Shown: piece by piece, positions 1 to 10,641 of the stretch
How the letters are laid out: each line of letters starts with the position of its first letter
Numbering within the stretch: position 1 is the first letter of the stretch
Source of the DNA: Rana temporaria
Taxonomy: Eukaryota; Chordata; Amphibia; Anura; Ranidae
Direction of reading: 5' to 3'
DNA: 64,000 nucleotides
NCBI RefSeq assembly: GCF_905171775.1
Contig: NC_053494.1
Coordinates: forward strand, 155,794,115 to 155,858,114
The notes under the pieces: model-generated
Told to the model about the DNA's origin: nothing
Database searches by the model: none
The model's input: the letters and a program-made list of their open reading frames with translations, nothing else
Translations under genes and position numbers: made by a program

Positions 1-67
1 GCGCATGTTACACAATCTCTGTGTAAACCCGATCTCTGATACTGCCAACTCTATTGATCCTTCACAG

Positions 68-180
68 GCAGTGAGATGACAAAGATGTATCGTATTCCAC
101 CCAATGTCAGAACAGAGATGGTGTCAACAATTAATAGAAGGAAGAAGAAAAAATCCTCATGGTGCAGTATGTCTTCCTAA
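68..180 (+). CDS. Candidate terminal coding exon of an unidentified host gene
   Basis: A pyrimidine-containing tract ending in TTCACAG (61-67) could be a 3' splice site. The frame that follows reads about 37 codons (SEMTKMYRIPPNVRTEMVST at its start) to a TAA at 178-180. The end is basic and serine-rich, with NRRKKKK then SSWCSMSS. In-frame stops lie just upstream at 37-39 and 55-57, so it can only be an exon, not an independent gene. Residue choice looks more protein-like than the shadow frames elsewhere, and no repeat family covers it. I do not recognise the protein. It could also be a chance frame; the host gene would lie upstream of the window. Confidence 0.3.
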
Positions 181-690
181 AAATGCATTTATTGCACAAA
201 CTTCAAAACATACTGACATCCATAGGCACAGACACATTTTCAAACCCAGCGGCGGTTCACACCAGCTGGCTAGAACGTAATGACATCAATGACTTGTAGC
301 TCCACCCTATGCGTTTCCCCGTATTTGGATTTGTCTGGGAACTGAGGCTGAAGTCCCGATGTCTATCACCACGTTTAAATACCTCTCCAGCTGATGGGAC
401 ATCGGAAATGAATTATCCAACTTAATCTATCGATGTCACCACTGATGCTTCGAAACATACTTCTTAAATGAGTCCTTACATTTTTTTCTGAAAAAGCCTT
501 CATGGCAAAACATGTAGAGAAAATATGGACGTGATGAAAGTATTTACAGTATGTTATTACAGCAATTAATTTTCAACAATAGGATGTTTGTGTACACTAT
601 GGCTATGATTACACTGTATCAATCATTTTTATGATATTGTTCATTTAATAAATATTTTGTACATATTTTTATATAAACCTTGAGTGATTT
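181..690 (+). other. Possible 3' UTR and polyadenylation region
   Basis: This AT-rich stretch follows the candidate stop codon at 180. A canonical AATAAA lies at 647-652, with T- and GT-rich sequence downstream (TTTTGTACATATTTTTAT). This is compatible with a short 3' UTR. It depends entirely on the exon call at 68-180, because AATAAA also occurs by chance in AT-rich DNA. Confidence 0.22.
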
Positions 691-886
691 TTTATTTTGT
701 GATGCACTTTTAAAGTCCCATATCCCCAACAAAGTTCTTTCTTATTTCTTAGGGATGTTGGTGTCATACTTGTTATAACATGTTTAATGCCGATCTCTGC
801 CTACACTCTTGACCATGATAAAGGTACTTGTTTACTATTGTGAAATCCCCTTTGTCGAACTAGTACTGTTTTACTTATTTTTTAAC

Positions 887-912
887 ACATATATATATAT
901 ATATATATATAT
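887..912. repeat. (AT)n microsatellite
   Basis: About 12 AT dinucleotides with one slight break at the start. Confidence 0.9.
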
Positions 913-1902
913 CTTTTTTACATAATTATAACTATATATATTTTTGGCCACACTAGTAAGTACTGACAATCCTCTCTGAACAAACTGTTCATGTTAGCAA
1001 CTGCACTGTGTGCCGATGTGGAGAAGAGCGGCTGTTTCCATTTACCTGGGTAACAAGATTTAATTTCATTGGCCCAAATATTGTCACATTTATGGAAATG
1101 CATTAACTTTGATCCATAAGACACAGCTTTAGTCTGTGAAAGATTCCAGACGAAAACCAGACAGTCTGTGGGAGACAAAAGCATAAGAGCCGCAGAACAG
1201 AAGAAGACTAAAAAAGAAAAAGGAAGCCAAGAAAGGGATTCCACATTCCCTGCTTGATGAGTAATCTGTATCCATGAAGACATATTATTATTTTAATGTT
1301 GAAATATTAGCCAGTGATGTGTCTTCTGGAAACACAGTGTGTAAAAATGAATGGCAAGTCACTGAGAAAAGCTTACAAGGAACCAAGTGCTTATATAAAG
1401 AACGCTACAAATATTTGACTACATTAAATTACTTCTACTACTATAAACAAAGAGCTCTATTTTGCCCTTGTCTAACCTCTTACAATATACAGATGCTATG
1501 GCTGCCAGCAGCATGTTATGTTGTTATGTTGATGATGTTAATAGGACATTGCCTGTTTCTGAATACTGTGATGGAAACGGCTGTTATATTACCCACGGTG
1601 AGGCAAAACAGATAAATAAATAAATAAAAAAAAACAGGATGTAGAATGATACCTCAAAGTCAGAGATAACCTGGAGGCATCCTCAGGGAACTCCAAAAAA
1701 CTGAGCATGACCAGTTATCTCTTCCATTTAAATAATCTTCCCTTGAAAACATTCACGTCTTTCCTTATGGTACATCGTTTTAATGCGCCTAGAGCTTGTA
1801 TTCCTTCTCTGTTGAAATATCCATAAACTCCCCATTGCTCTTTGGTCCACAAAAATGATTGAGATCATGAATATGGAAGACATGACCACTCCTAAAAACT
1901 AT
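913..1902. other. Non-coding stretch, nothing recognised
   Basis: Open frames of 121 aa (918-1283, minus) and 113 aa (1274-1615, plus) occur here. They lack any family motif, compositional coding signal or splice context. A short TAAA-type run sits at 1611-1630. No terminal inverted repeats were seen. Confidence 0.5.
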
Positions 1903-2636
1903 GGCCCAGATTCTCAAAGGGCTTACGACGGCGCAACACAATGTACGCCGTCGTAAGTCCTAATCTGGGCCGTCGTATCTATGCGACTGATTCTTAGAAT
2001 CAGTTACGCATAGATAACCATTAGATCCGACAGGCGTAAGGCTCTTAAGCTGTCGGATCTTAAATGCAATTTTTATTTTTTCCGCTAGGTGTCGCCTCCG
2101 TCGTTTTCCCCGTCAAGTATGCAAATTAGCAAAATACGCGAATTCCCGAACGTACGCGCAGTCGACGCAGTGAATTTACAACGTTTACGTTAGATTTGCG
2201 CCACGTAAAGTTGCCCCTGCTATATGAGGGGCAACCAATGTTAAGTATGGCCGTCGTTCCCGTGTCGAAATTTTAAAATGTACATTTTTTTTTAGTAAGT
2301 CGTCCGTGAATGGGGCTGGACGCCATTTACATTCACGTCGAAACCAATGACGTCCTTGTGACGTCATTTGGAGCAATGCACCCTGGGATATTTTCCAGAT
2401 GGCGCATGCGCAGTTCGTTCGGCGCGGGAACGTGCCTAATTTAAATGCTCCACGCCCCCTACCTGGCTAATTTGAATTAGGCGGGCTTGCGCCGGGTGAT
2501 TTACGCTACGCCGCCGCAACTTTACAGGCAAGTTCTTTGAGAATAAAGCACTTGCCTGTAAAACTTGCGGCGGCGTAACGTAAATCAGATACGTTACGCC
2601 CGCCCAGTTTTGCGCAATTGTACGAGAATCTGGGCC
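1903..2636 (-). mobile_element. Family A multi-hairpin DNA element, copy 1
   Basis: It starts GGCCCAGATTCT and ends AGAATCTGGGCC, so the termini are inverted. The internal order is that of the other A copies reversed. First comes the ACGACGG...CCGTCGT hairpin near 1925-1957, then a GATCCGACAG...CTGTCGGATC hairpin near 2025-2060, then the GCGGCGTA...TTGCGGCGG hairpin near 2505-2580. No transposase frame is present. It is the most diverged full copy at the ends, and no target duplication is clear. Confidence 0.85.
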
Positions 2637-2745
2637 AAAGAAGGCAAACTCCAACACTCTTGGCGCTCTTGGATCCATTTTGTCAATTCACCTAAATGCA
2701 AGGAAATGCTGGCCCCGATGGGAACAGACACAGGCATTACAATAA

Positions 2746-3087
2746 AGCCTGGAACACACTACATTTTTTTTTCAGGGAACACAGCGGGTGGTATGAAAAA
2801 CAAAATGACAGCTCCGCTCGGAGCTGCTGTACTAACCATCTGATATTAGTACAGCAATCTCCTCCACTGAGCTGTTGTGTTCTGCCCCCCCAGCAGAACA
2901 CTTCGACCAGCTCTCTTCAATATTGGCTGAGAGCGCTGATCGGGAGTTGGTCTGCTGCTGGTTTTCCAGCATGCTCATCTGACAGAGAGCTTTTGTTGGA
3001 CAGACCAACATACCAATGGGCCAAATGTCAGCAGGTTTTCTTTGAATCGGGAAATGTCTTCCGACATTCAGCCGTGTGTAGCTGGTT
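2746..3087. mobile_element. MITE with 3-bp TAA/TTA-type flanks
   Basis: The left end AGCCTGGAACACAC, after TAA, matches in reverse complement the right end CGTGTGTAGCTGGTT, before TTA. The interior has short inverted segments such as CAGCTCCGCTCGGAGCTG at 2810-2827. There is no coding content; frames here are accidental. It resembles the CACAC-ended elements of families B, E and F. Confidence 0.5.
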
Positions 3088-3373
3088 TTAGATCCTGATG
3101 TATTTATCTCCCGCCTTCTTTTTTAATTTTTTTCCTATCTCTCTTTTTATTTCCTTCCTTACTATTATACTTCCCGTGAACCTGCATTTCATATCCTGAC
3201 CTCCAGCCCTTCACCCCAATGTTTTCCTTGCATCACCACACTCAACACCTTTCCCCAACCCTGTACCGGGCAGATTTCTTATACAAAATTTGCATGAACA
3301 CCAAGCCACAATTATTTACCAAATAGTTCATAATAGCATAGGGCACTTTTACAGTATGAAACAAAAAAGACGT

Positions 3374-3672
3374 GAGTTAATTTACTAAAAGCAAATACAG
3401 AAGTGAGCCTGATTTTGCACTTTCCAGCTTTAGTAAATTAACCCCATTGTGTACTTAAAAGTGGGGTATGCCTGTAAGCAACCCACTTCGTAAGGAAAGA
3501 TGCATGTTTCAAGGAAATCTGCTCTGGAGCTTAGTGAATAGGGTGACATTTTTACTTTGCAATCACGTGCAAGGAAAATACAAAAGAGCATTTTATTTAT
3601 TTTTGCACATAATTGGATAATGGAAATCTGCAGTTCGCATGAACAGCCTTTTTGCCTTTAGTAAATCAACCC
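3374..3672. mobile_element. Family J MITE-like sequence (GTTAATTTACTAAA ends)
   Basis: The left part opens GTTAATTTACTAAAAGCAAA. The right part closes TTTGCCTTTAGTAAATCAACCC, its approximate reverse complement. A second copy of the end motif (TTTAGTAAATTAACCCC) closes at 3445, so this may be a 72-bp mini-copy next to a longer one. The core TTGCACATAATTGGATAATG is shared with the copies at 45.5 and 46.6 kb. Confidence 0.6.
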
Positions 3673-4076
3673 TATTAAATCTACTTCTGAACTCATGGCT
3701 ACTAGTGTTGTTTCTCTATTATTTACTCTGAAAGCCGAACTATTGTACGACTTTGATTATGTCTCTTCTTGTCATGTTGTACCATTTCTATGATGATGTT
3801 ATAAATAAAGGATTTTAAAAACATGGCATACAAAAGTCAAGATCTTTACCAGTAACTGATATTGATCAAAATGACAATTTGGTGTATAATTTGTATGGGG
3901 GTGGGGGGAGTTGGATAACGGTGAAGGCTATACAGCAAATAACCCCAGTTTGGCAACTGATTGTGTTAACAGGCAAAATAAGGGAATCATCAATTATGCA
4001 TGGAGGATTTGAGATATGCCTATATAAGTAAATAGATCTGAAATCTGCACTTTACCAAACACCATATGGACTCTAC
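3673..4076. other. Non-coding stretch, nothing recognised
   Basis: AT-rich sequence with a G-run near 3896-3909. No inverted repeat, coding frame or known repeat was seen. Confidence 0.4.
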
Positions 4077-4516
4077 TTAAAGTGATACTAGAGCTTTGTT
4101 TTAAAAACAAAAGCAACAAACATGTCATACTTACCTCCACTGTGCAGCTCGTTTTGCACAGAGTGGCCCCGAACATCTCTTCTGGGGTCCCTCGGTGGCT
4201 CTCGTGGCTCCTCCCCGCATTAGATAACCCCCTAGGAGAAACTCTCTCCCGAGGGGGTTACCTTGCAGGCGCGCTCCTGAGCCATTCATTCGGCATCCAT
4301 AGACGCCGAGTGTATGACTCGGCCCCGCCCCCCGCGTCATTGGATTTGATTGACAGCAGCGAGAGCCAATGGCTGTGCTGCTTTCAATCTATCCAATCAA
4401 AGCCGGGACTCCGTGGAGAGAAGGACAGCAGGGACGTGCCGAGGAGATGAAGGGGCTCAGGTAAGTAAAACAGGGAGGGGCTGGGGGGCCGATGACTGCC
4501 AGTTTTTTCACCTTAA
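4077..4516. mobile_element. TTAA-type element (family S), right end probably lost
   Basis: It begins TTAAAGTGATACTAGAG at a TTAA target. The right terminus stops at CCTTAATGCA, where related elements continue into a TTAA-proximal inverted end. It contains a strong hairpin at 4226-4262 (AACCCCCTAGGAG...CCGAGGGGGTT). A minus-strand AGGTAAGT lies at 4129-4136 and a plus-strand CAGGTAAGT at 4458-4466, mirrored like the arms of a palindrome. Non-coding. Confidence 0.6.
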
Positions 4517-4640
4517 TGCAAAAATGCCAGTTCCCTTGACAGAAAAAACGCGTGTAGAGAGCATTTTTTTGTACAAGGTTTAGAGGAGTTTAGGAGAGTT
4601 TTGTGTTTTTTCTGCCAAAAAGCTGCTTATGGCTAGCTGC

Positions 4641-5510
4641 CATAACCCTGGTATCCTCTTCTTCAGCGGGCGGTCCGCTTTCATATAAAAAGTGGTCTCT
4701 GCAGGGAATTTGCAGCAAGATCACTTTTATTGGCGGCGGGAGAGGGGACCCCCTCCCCCGCGCTCCGGTGCCCTCCGTCTCTTACCAAAGCCGCCGGCGA
4801 AGGGGATCAGATCCTATATCCTCTGTGGTATGGAGCTGAGTGAGGGGAAGATAGCCCCCACCCGTCTCCATACCAATGCAGGGCAAAAGCAACATCAAAA
4901 TGTCACTTTCGCCCATAGCTCTTAAAGCAACATTTTTACAAAGTAGGAACAACAAAATATGTCTCCTCCCCTAGTCAGTCCTATCCCCATACAGTTAGCA
5001 CACACTGAGGGAACACAAATTTAACCCATTAATTGCCCCCTAGTGTTAACCCCTTCCCTGCCAGTGACATTTATACAGTGTTCAGTGCATATTTATAGCA
5101 CTGATCGCTGTATAAATGTCAATGGTCCCTAAAAGTGTCTGATCTATTTGTCACAATGTCACAGTACCGCTAAAAATCGCAGATCACCACCATTACAAGT
5201 AAAAAAGAAATTTGTATTAAAGAATAAATTAATTGTGGATATTTATTATAGCAAAAAAGAAAAAAATTGTTATGTTTTTTTTTTCAACTGTTGCTCTTTT
5301 TTTTTTTAATAGCGCAAAAATGAAAAAACGCAGAGGTGATCAAATACCACCAAAAGAAAGCTCTATTTGTGGAAAAAAAAAGGATGCAAATGTAATTTTG
5401 GTACAGCGTTGCATGACAGCGCAATTGACAGTTAAAGCCACACAGTGCCAAATTGTAAAAAGTGCTGTGGTCAGGAAGGGGGTAAAGTCTTCCAGGGCTG
5501 AAGTGGTTAA
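4641..5510. mobile_element. Family D element, copy 1 (ends AAGTGGTTAA)
   Basis: The right end GGCTGAAGTGGTTAA (to 5510) is the typical family D terminus and includes a TTAA target. The family core reading ATACCACCAAAAGAAAGC lies at about 5340-5372. A GC-rich half (4650-4870) precedes an AT-rich half, as in copies at 19.3, 56.3 and 59.8 kb. The left end is imprecise (CATAACCCTGG). The 110-aa and 76-aa frames over the core are shadows of this repeat. Confidence 0.65.
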
Positions 5511-5615
5511 ACAAGTCAAAAATGGCAAATTAACATTGTATATTTTCCAAATATTTTTAGGCTGAATTTTTCTTTTAAAATGTTTTAAAAATTTGAGTCT
5601 CCATCAAAGACCCTT

Positions 5616-6230
5616 AGGCCTCGTACACACACGACTGTTTTCCTCGACAAAATCCATCAAGAAACTTGGTGGCAGAGCTTTTTTGCAGAGGAAAACGGTC
5701 GTGTGTATGTTTTTCGCCGAGAAAACTATCGTGGATCTCGACGAGAAAAAAAGAGAACAAGTTCTCTTTTTTCTTATCGGAAGTCTCAATTTCCTTGTCG
5801 TGTTTCTCGTCTGGCTGGTTTACGACGAGAAACACGTTTGTGTGTATGCTTAGAAACCTGCGCATGCTCAGAATAAAGTATAAGACGGGAGAGCACTTTC
5901 GGTAAATGTAGCGTTCGTAATGGAGATAGCACATTCGTCACGCTGTAACAGACTGAAAAGCACAAATCGTCTCTTACCAAACTTTTACTAACACGCGGTA
6001 ACACGAGATTAGCAAAAGCAGCCCCAAGGGTGGCACCAGTGGAATCGAACTTCCCCTTTATAGTGCCGTCGTATGTGTTGTATGTCACCGCGTTTAAGAA
6101 CGACGAGATTTTGTCTTGACAGTGTGTACGCAAAGAAAGCTTGACAAGATTCTCGACAAGCCTGATAAGAAACTCGTCGAGGAAAACGGTTTCTTTTCTG
6201 ATGAGTTTCTTGGTCGTGTGTACGAGGCCT
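5616..6230. mobile_element. Family B DNA element, copy 1 (PIF/Harbinger-like)
   Basis: The ends are GGCCTCGTACACAC and TGTGTACGAGGCC, flanked by TTA on both sides, a 3-bp target duplication. The interior repeats the end-derived block GGTCGTGTGTA at 5698 and 6212 in opposite partners and contains GCGCATGCTCAG. No transposase frame. The TWA-like target and perfect ends fit PIF/Harbinger MITEs; superfamily is inferred. Confidence 0.75.
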
Positions 6231-6232
6231 TA

Positions 6233-6512
6233 CATTTGATTCCTCATCAGAGCCCCCTTACATTAAATTTCATATCAGAGCCTCCTAATACATCAGATTC
6301 CCCATCAGAGCCCCCCTTACATCAGGGTCCCCATCAGAGCCTCCCCTTACATCAGGGTCCCCATCAGAACCTCCCATACATCAGATTCCCCATCAAAGTC
6401 CCCCTTACATCAAGGTCCCCATCAGAGCCCCCCTTACTTTGGGGTCCTCATCAGAGCCTCCCATACATCAGATTCCCTATCAGAGCCCCCCATACATCAG
6501 AGTACACATTAG
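6233..6512. repeat. Minisatellite, about 29-bp units
   Basis: About nine to ten units of the form CCCCATCAGAGCCYCC followed by TTACATCAGGGT, with starts near 6245, 6274, 6303, 6332 and 6362. The repeat sits directly against the right end of the family B element. The 133-aa frame 6116-6517, rich in P, H and Q, is a fusion of transposon end and minisatellite. Confidence 0.85.
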
Positions 6513-7418
6513 GATGAGGATTGGCCATTGAATCTAGATACAAAATTGTGTAGAGGGCTGGATGTTTCCCATGGGCCATAATTTTGAGACCCCTGCTTAC
6601 AATTATAGCATCCTGAGGTGTCCAACAAAAATCTAATTGTGCTGGAACACTAATCTATGCTAGTTCCCTTCAGAAGGCACCAAAATGTTAACAGCAGTAA
6701 TTTGCAAATCTCACACAGAATTGGTGGATATCTTTCCTTAGCTAATTGTGCAGTTTAGACATTTTCCAATAGAACTCTGTTATCTAAGATAAAACTTGTA
6801 AGTATGGGAAAAATCAATTAGGCTTAGCAAATAATCTATTAGCGGGTAAGAAAGTTATATTTAGAGTGGGGGAATTATCAAGTGAGAGGTTGTATTCATG
6901 TGTAACCAAAGAAAAATGTAACAGATTGTATTTCTTCTACGGCTGCGTGGAAGTCAATGCCTTATGGTTATCCTTATTATTAACAATTAAATACTTTAAG
7001 CTAATTACAAGTGCTCTGGATCTTATATTATACCGTACAACAACTAGTTCATTAAGAATCCTTATTCATTTAGACCCAGAAACCAACTATTGATGACAAA
7101 TCAATTAATCTCTTCATGCTCGAGGATTTGACAATTGATTGTATGCAGGTCTAGAAATAAGTGGTTTTAGTACTGCAGAGAATCAATGAGTTCTAATATA
7201 AATAATGTGTTTTATGTAAACTGCTATGTGGTCATCAAACTTTAGACTTTAGACCAACAGTTTGGTTAGCTGGACCTCATAAAATGGGTGTTTTTGCAAA
7301 AAATTTCCTCCTGGTAGGAAAAAAAAATAGCAAATTTAAAGGAAACATGTTATAGGAGAAGAATTCAGTCTGCTATTGCTGTCCTTTCTTTTGGAAGGTG
7401 CTAGATGTATGACTGTCA
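6513..7418. other. Non-coding stretch, nothing recognised
   Basis: AT-rich DNA without inverted ends or coding signal. A TTAAAGCAGAACTTCACC motif at 7419 looks like an isolated left end of a TTAA-type element whose right end I could not place. Confidence 0.4.
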
Positions 7419-7604
7419 TTAAAGCAGAACTTCACCTAAAAAGAGTTCTGCTTTATGCTCCCCCTATTAATTTCGGAATGTTTTTTTATTTTTATTTATT
7501 TATCTAACAATAGAAGAATAGAATATATATTGTTTTAAACCTGCAAGGCAATGTCACAATGTGCTAGTATTCATCACTTACTAGCAAATTATGTGAAATT
7601 TACC

Positions 7605-8222
7605 TTAAAGTGAAGCCCTCCAGCGGAGCGCTGTCACAGTTGAAGACGCTTCCATCCTCACCCGGTTTTCCTTATGGGAACAAGAAAAACTCCAGGCGAG
7701 TGACTTTCTGGTTAATCCCCACACACTCTAGTCAGGTGCTAGCCCAGCTCGCATGCTGTGTAACGTGAAGAAATAATTCTGGATGGCTGCACTTCCAAAA
7801 ATCCTTTTATTGAAGCTTCATATGACAAGTGGTTGACAGATGGACAAAGAGGTAGACGCGTTTCGTGCAAATGTCAGCGCTTAGTCATTACAATGACTAA
7901 GCGCTGACATTTGCATGAAACGCATCTACCTCTTTGTCCCCTGCTCCATCTGTCAACTACTTGTCATTTGAAGCTTCAATACAAGGATTTATGGAAGTGC
8001 AGCCGTCCGGAATTATTTCTTCACGGTCTTCCTTACGGGTTCTCGTGAGTGGCTGGAGCCGCGATAACATCACTTCCGTGCCGGTAACGTCAATGGCTGC
8101 ATCTACAGTAAATATCTCCTAAATGGTGCACGTTTCGGAGATATTTACAGTACCTGTAGGTAAGCCTTATTATAAGCTTACCTAAAGGTAAAAATCATGC
8201 ACAGGAGTTTACTCCTCTTTAA
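7605..8222. mobile_element. TTAA-type element (family H), copy 4, carrying an internal palindrome
   Basis: The left end is TTAAAGTGAAGCCCTCC and the right end GGAGTTTACTCCTCTTTAA, both at TTAA. The distal part shares AAATATCTCC...GGAGATATTT and TAGGTAAGC with the copies at 16.2 and 16.9 kb. A 260-bp palindrome (7765-8024) is embedded and may be a separate insertion. No coding content. Confidence 0.55.
7765..8024. repeat. Near-perfect 260-bp palindrome
   Basis: The left arm GTGAAGAAATAATTCTGGAT pairs with the right-arm end GGAATTATTTCTTCAC. Complementarity runs to a centre near 7895 (GCGCTTAGTCATTACAATGACTAAGCGC), with few mismatches. It includes GTAGACGCGTTTC and its partner GAAACGCATCTAC. 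Confidence 0.85.
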
Positions 8223-8375
8223 CCTCTTTAAGGTGCGCTTGCTTTAATACTTTGAGTTACTGATTCAGTAATATAAAAAAAAATTCTGATCTTCCTTTAT
8301 CTGCTTTCTTTTCCTGGGTTAGTGACGAGAGGTCAGAATTTTTAACCTTGGGGTTTCTCTTATGGCAGGCTTACT

Positions 8376-9338
8376 TTAAAGCTAAAGAATAGCCAAAAAC
8401 GACTTTATGACATGTGCACTGTAAAAATCCACACTAATGAAGTGTGTCCCCTGTGTCTAGGAGTTATGTATAACCCTGTCATTCACTCACCAGTGAATAT
8501 GGTTTCACTCAGTGATGAATGTCCAGCATTGAGAATTACAGTTCTGGCTGGAGTACTTAGATCACAGAGGGTTGCTCACACCCCAGGCCTCCATTCAGTA
8601 AACCCCTGGCATTCTTTTCAACAAATGCAAGGTGCTTTGTGATTGGAGGAGGAGTGAATGCATGTCTTGATTTCCCCTCCAATCACAGGGCACTTTACAT
8701 TTGTGTTAAAATAATCCAAAGCATTTACTGAATGGAGGATCAGGAATGCATGTGACCTGCTGTGATATGATATGAGTACCCCATCCAAAATTGTAACTTT
8801 CAGCGCTGGACTATAAACATACCAAGAGTAAGACGCCGCCTAAACCAGCTTAGTGCTATCGCAGTGTGTGTGGCCTCAACCAGTGCTGCTCCGGGCATGT
8901 TCTCTGACATGTTTTACCCTGTCCACTGAAGCTTGGCCACAGAGCTCTGTGACCAAGACCTGATGGGCAGGGTAAAATGTGTCAGTTGTCATGGGCAGAG
9001 CAGCGCTGGCAGAGGCCACACACTGCGAGAGCACCGAGTTGGTTTGGGCGGCGTCTTACCCTTGGTATGTTTACACTTTTGGATTAGGGAACAGTAGCCT
9101 GCTTCAACTTTATCAACATCAGCAGGAAAATCCTTTATCCTCCAGGTTTGAGCGGCGCTAGAAGTCTAACGTGATTTCAGCACTGGACATTTGTCACTGT
9201 CTTCACTGTACAGGGGTGAGTGAAAGTCAGACTTGTACATAGCGCTGCAGTCTAGACACATGGAAAACACTTCATTATTGTGTGGATTTTAACTGTGCAC
9301 ATGTCAAAAATTCGTTTTTGGCCAGAGTTCAGCTTTAA
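8376..9338. mobile_element. TTAA-flanked foldback element with nested palindromes
   Basis: The outer arms are TTAAAGCTAAAGAATAGCC and GGCCAGAGTTCAGCTTTAA. They continue as ACATGTGCACTGTAAAAATC against GATTTTAACTGTGCACATGT. Two inner inverted repeats are nested: 8588-8738 (CTCCATTCAGTAAA) and 8813-9073 (AAACATACCAAG with GACGCCGCC). No coding content. The inner parts may be independent insertions. Confidence 0.7.
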
Positions 9339-9507
9339 GCATTTGAAAATGCACAATCATTACTTTCTTGGAAGCAGAATGAAGGACAAAGTCATTTTTT
9401 TTACAGTTGATGTTACTGACATTTAGAAAAAGTCAGCCAAGGAATGAGCTATTAAATGGTATGATATGTTAATAAACGTGTAGACGTGTGCATATTTGGA
9501 GAGTAAA

Positions 9508-9688
9508 GCCCCATACACACTATCAGTTTTCCTGCAGGTTTTACTCTTCAGGTTTACCAAAACCATCTAATATGAGGTCAAACCTTAAGAGTTTCAATTT
9601 GTATGCAATCAGGCAGGCCCTTGCACTACATGGTTTTGGTAAACCCGCAGAGAAAAACCTGCAGAAAAACCGATAGTGTGTATGGGGC
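9508..9688 (+). mobile_element. Family C palindromic MITE, copy 1
   Basis: Ends GCCCCATACACACTATCAG and CTGATAGTGTGTATGGGGC-like form inverted repeats that continue through GGTTTACCAAAACCAT and ATGGTTTTGGTAAACC. Total length is about 181 bp. The short centre is unpaired and fixes the orientation. Confidence 0.85.
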
Positions 9689-9726
9689 TTTAGCAATGTG
9701 CAGTACCTGTTAAAACTAAAGTCTCA

Positions 9727-9997
9727 GGCCTCGTATACACAACCAAATTTCTCTGCAAAAAACAGCAAGAAACTTGCTGGGAGATTTCTTTTTGTTGCCG
9801 AGGAAACCGGTCGTGTGTACATTTTCGTCGAGGAAACTGTCGAGAAACTCGACGAGCCAAAAAGAGAGAAAGTTCTCTTTTTCCTCGACGGGAATGGAGA
9901 AACTTGCCTTGTCGAGTTTCTCGACAGCCTGACAAGAAACTCGACGAGGAACACGATGTGTTTCGCCCGTCGAGTTCCTTGGTCGTGTGTACGAGGC
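9727..9997. mobile_element. Family B element, short copy 2
   Basis: Ends GGCCTCGTATACACAACC and GGTCGTGTGTACGAGGC. The interior has mirrored AGAAACT and TCGACGAG blocks. At 271 bp it is an internally shortened relative of the 615-bp copy at 5616. Right flank TTA, left flank TCA. Confidence 0.75.
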
Positions 9998-10003
9998 TTA
10001 AGC

Positions 10004-10505
10004 CAGGGGTCTCCAAACTGTGGCCAGAGGGCCAGATGTGGCTCTTTGCTAGCCTTTTTCCGGCCCTTGGACACTATTGCTCCCACTGACGCCAACAATG
10101 GGGCACTATTTCTTCAACTGATACCATGGATATTATTCCTCCTACTAAGAGGGGCACTACTCCTCCTATTGACCACCAACACTGAGCACCCCCTGAGCAC
10201 ATTAATAAGCCCCATACACACTATCAGTTTTCCTTCTGGTTTTCTCTTCAGGTTTACCAAAACCATGTAGTACAAGGACCTGCCTGATTGCATTCAAATT
10301 GAAACGCTTAAGGTTTGACCTCATATTAGATGGTTTTGGTAAACCTGAAGAGAAAACCATCAGGAAAACTGATAGTGTGTATGAGGCTTGAGTCTTACTG
10401 ATGCCAGGTCCCGAACATTTCTACCCCCGCTAGCCACAACCCGGCCCTCCTAAAGTCTGAAGGACAATAAACTGGCCCTTTGTTTGAAAAGTTTGGAGAT
10501 TCCTG
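10004..10505. mobile_element. hAT-like non-autonomous element, interrupted by family C copy 2
   Basis: Left end CAGGGGTCTCCAAACTGTGG and right end AAGTTTGGAGATTCCTG are inverted. GGCCAG and CTGGCC lie just inside. The CAGGGGTC...CC type of terminus is typical of hAT elements. The family C MITE at 10209-10387 lies inside, so it is younger. No clean 8-bp duplication remains. Confidence 0.6.
10209..10387 (-). mobile_element. Family C palindromic MITE, copy 2
   Basis: Same ends and arms as 9508-9688, but the unpaired centre is in opposite orientation. GACCTGCCTGATTGCA here corresponds to TGCAATCAGGCAGGCC there. It is nested in the hAT-like element 10004-10505. Confidence 0.85.
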
Positions 10506-10641
10506 GTCTAGGCCAATATAAAAGACACAAATGAATGTAGCTCTGTATTATTTAGCATATTATAAAAAGTTTTTTTTTAAATGTAAGCAATGTAAGTACC
10601 TGAATTTGACCTAATAACAGCCTCCTACGATCTCTTTACAG

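Noticed and set aside
6116..6517. 133-aa proline/histidine-rich frame
   Set aside because: The first 40 codons are the right end of a family B element and the rest is a 29-bp minisatellite.
9698..10270. 190-aa plus-strand frame, the longest in the window
   Set aside because: It runs through family B copy 2, the border and a hAT-like element. It has no motif, and its composition follows the repeats.
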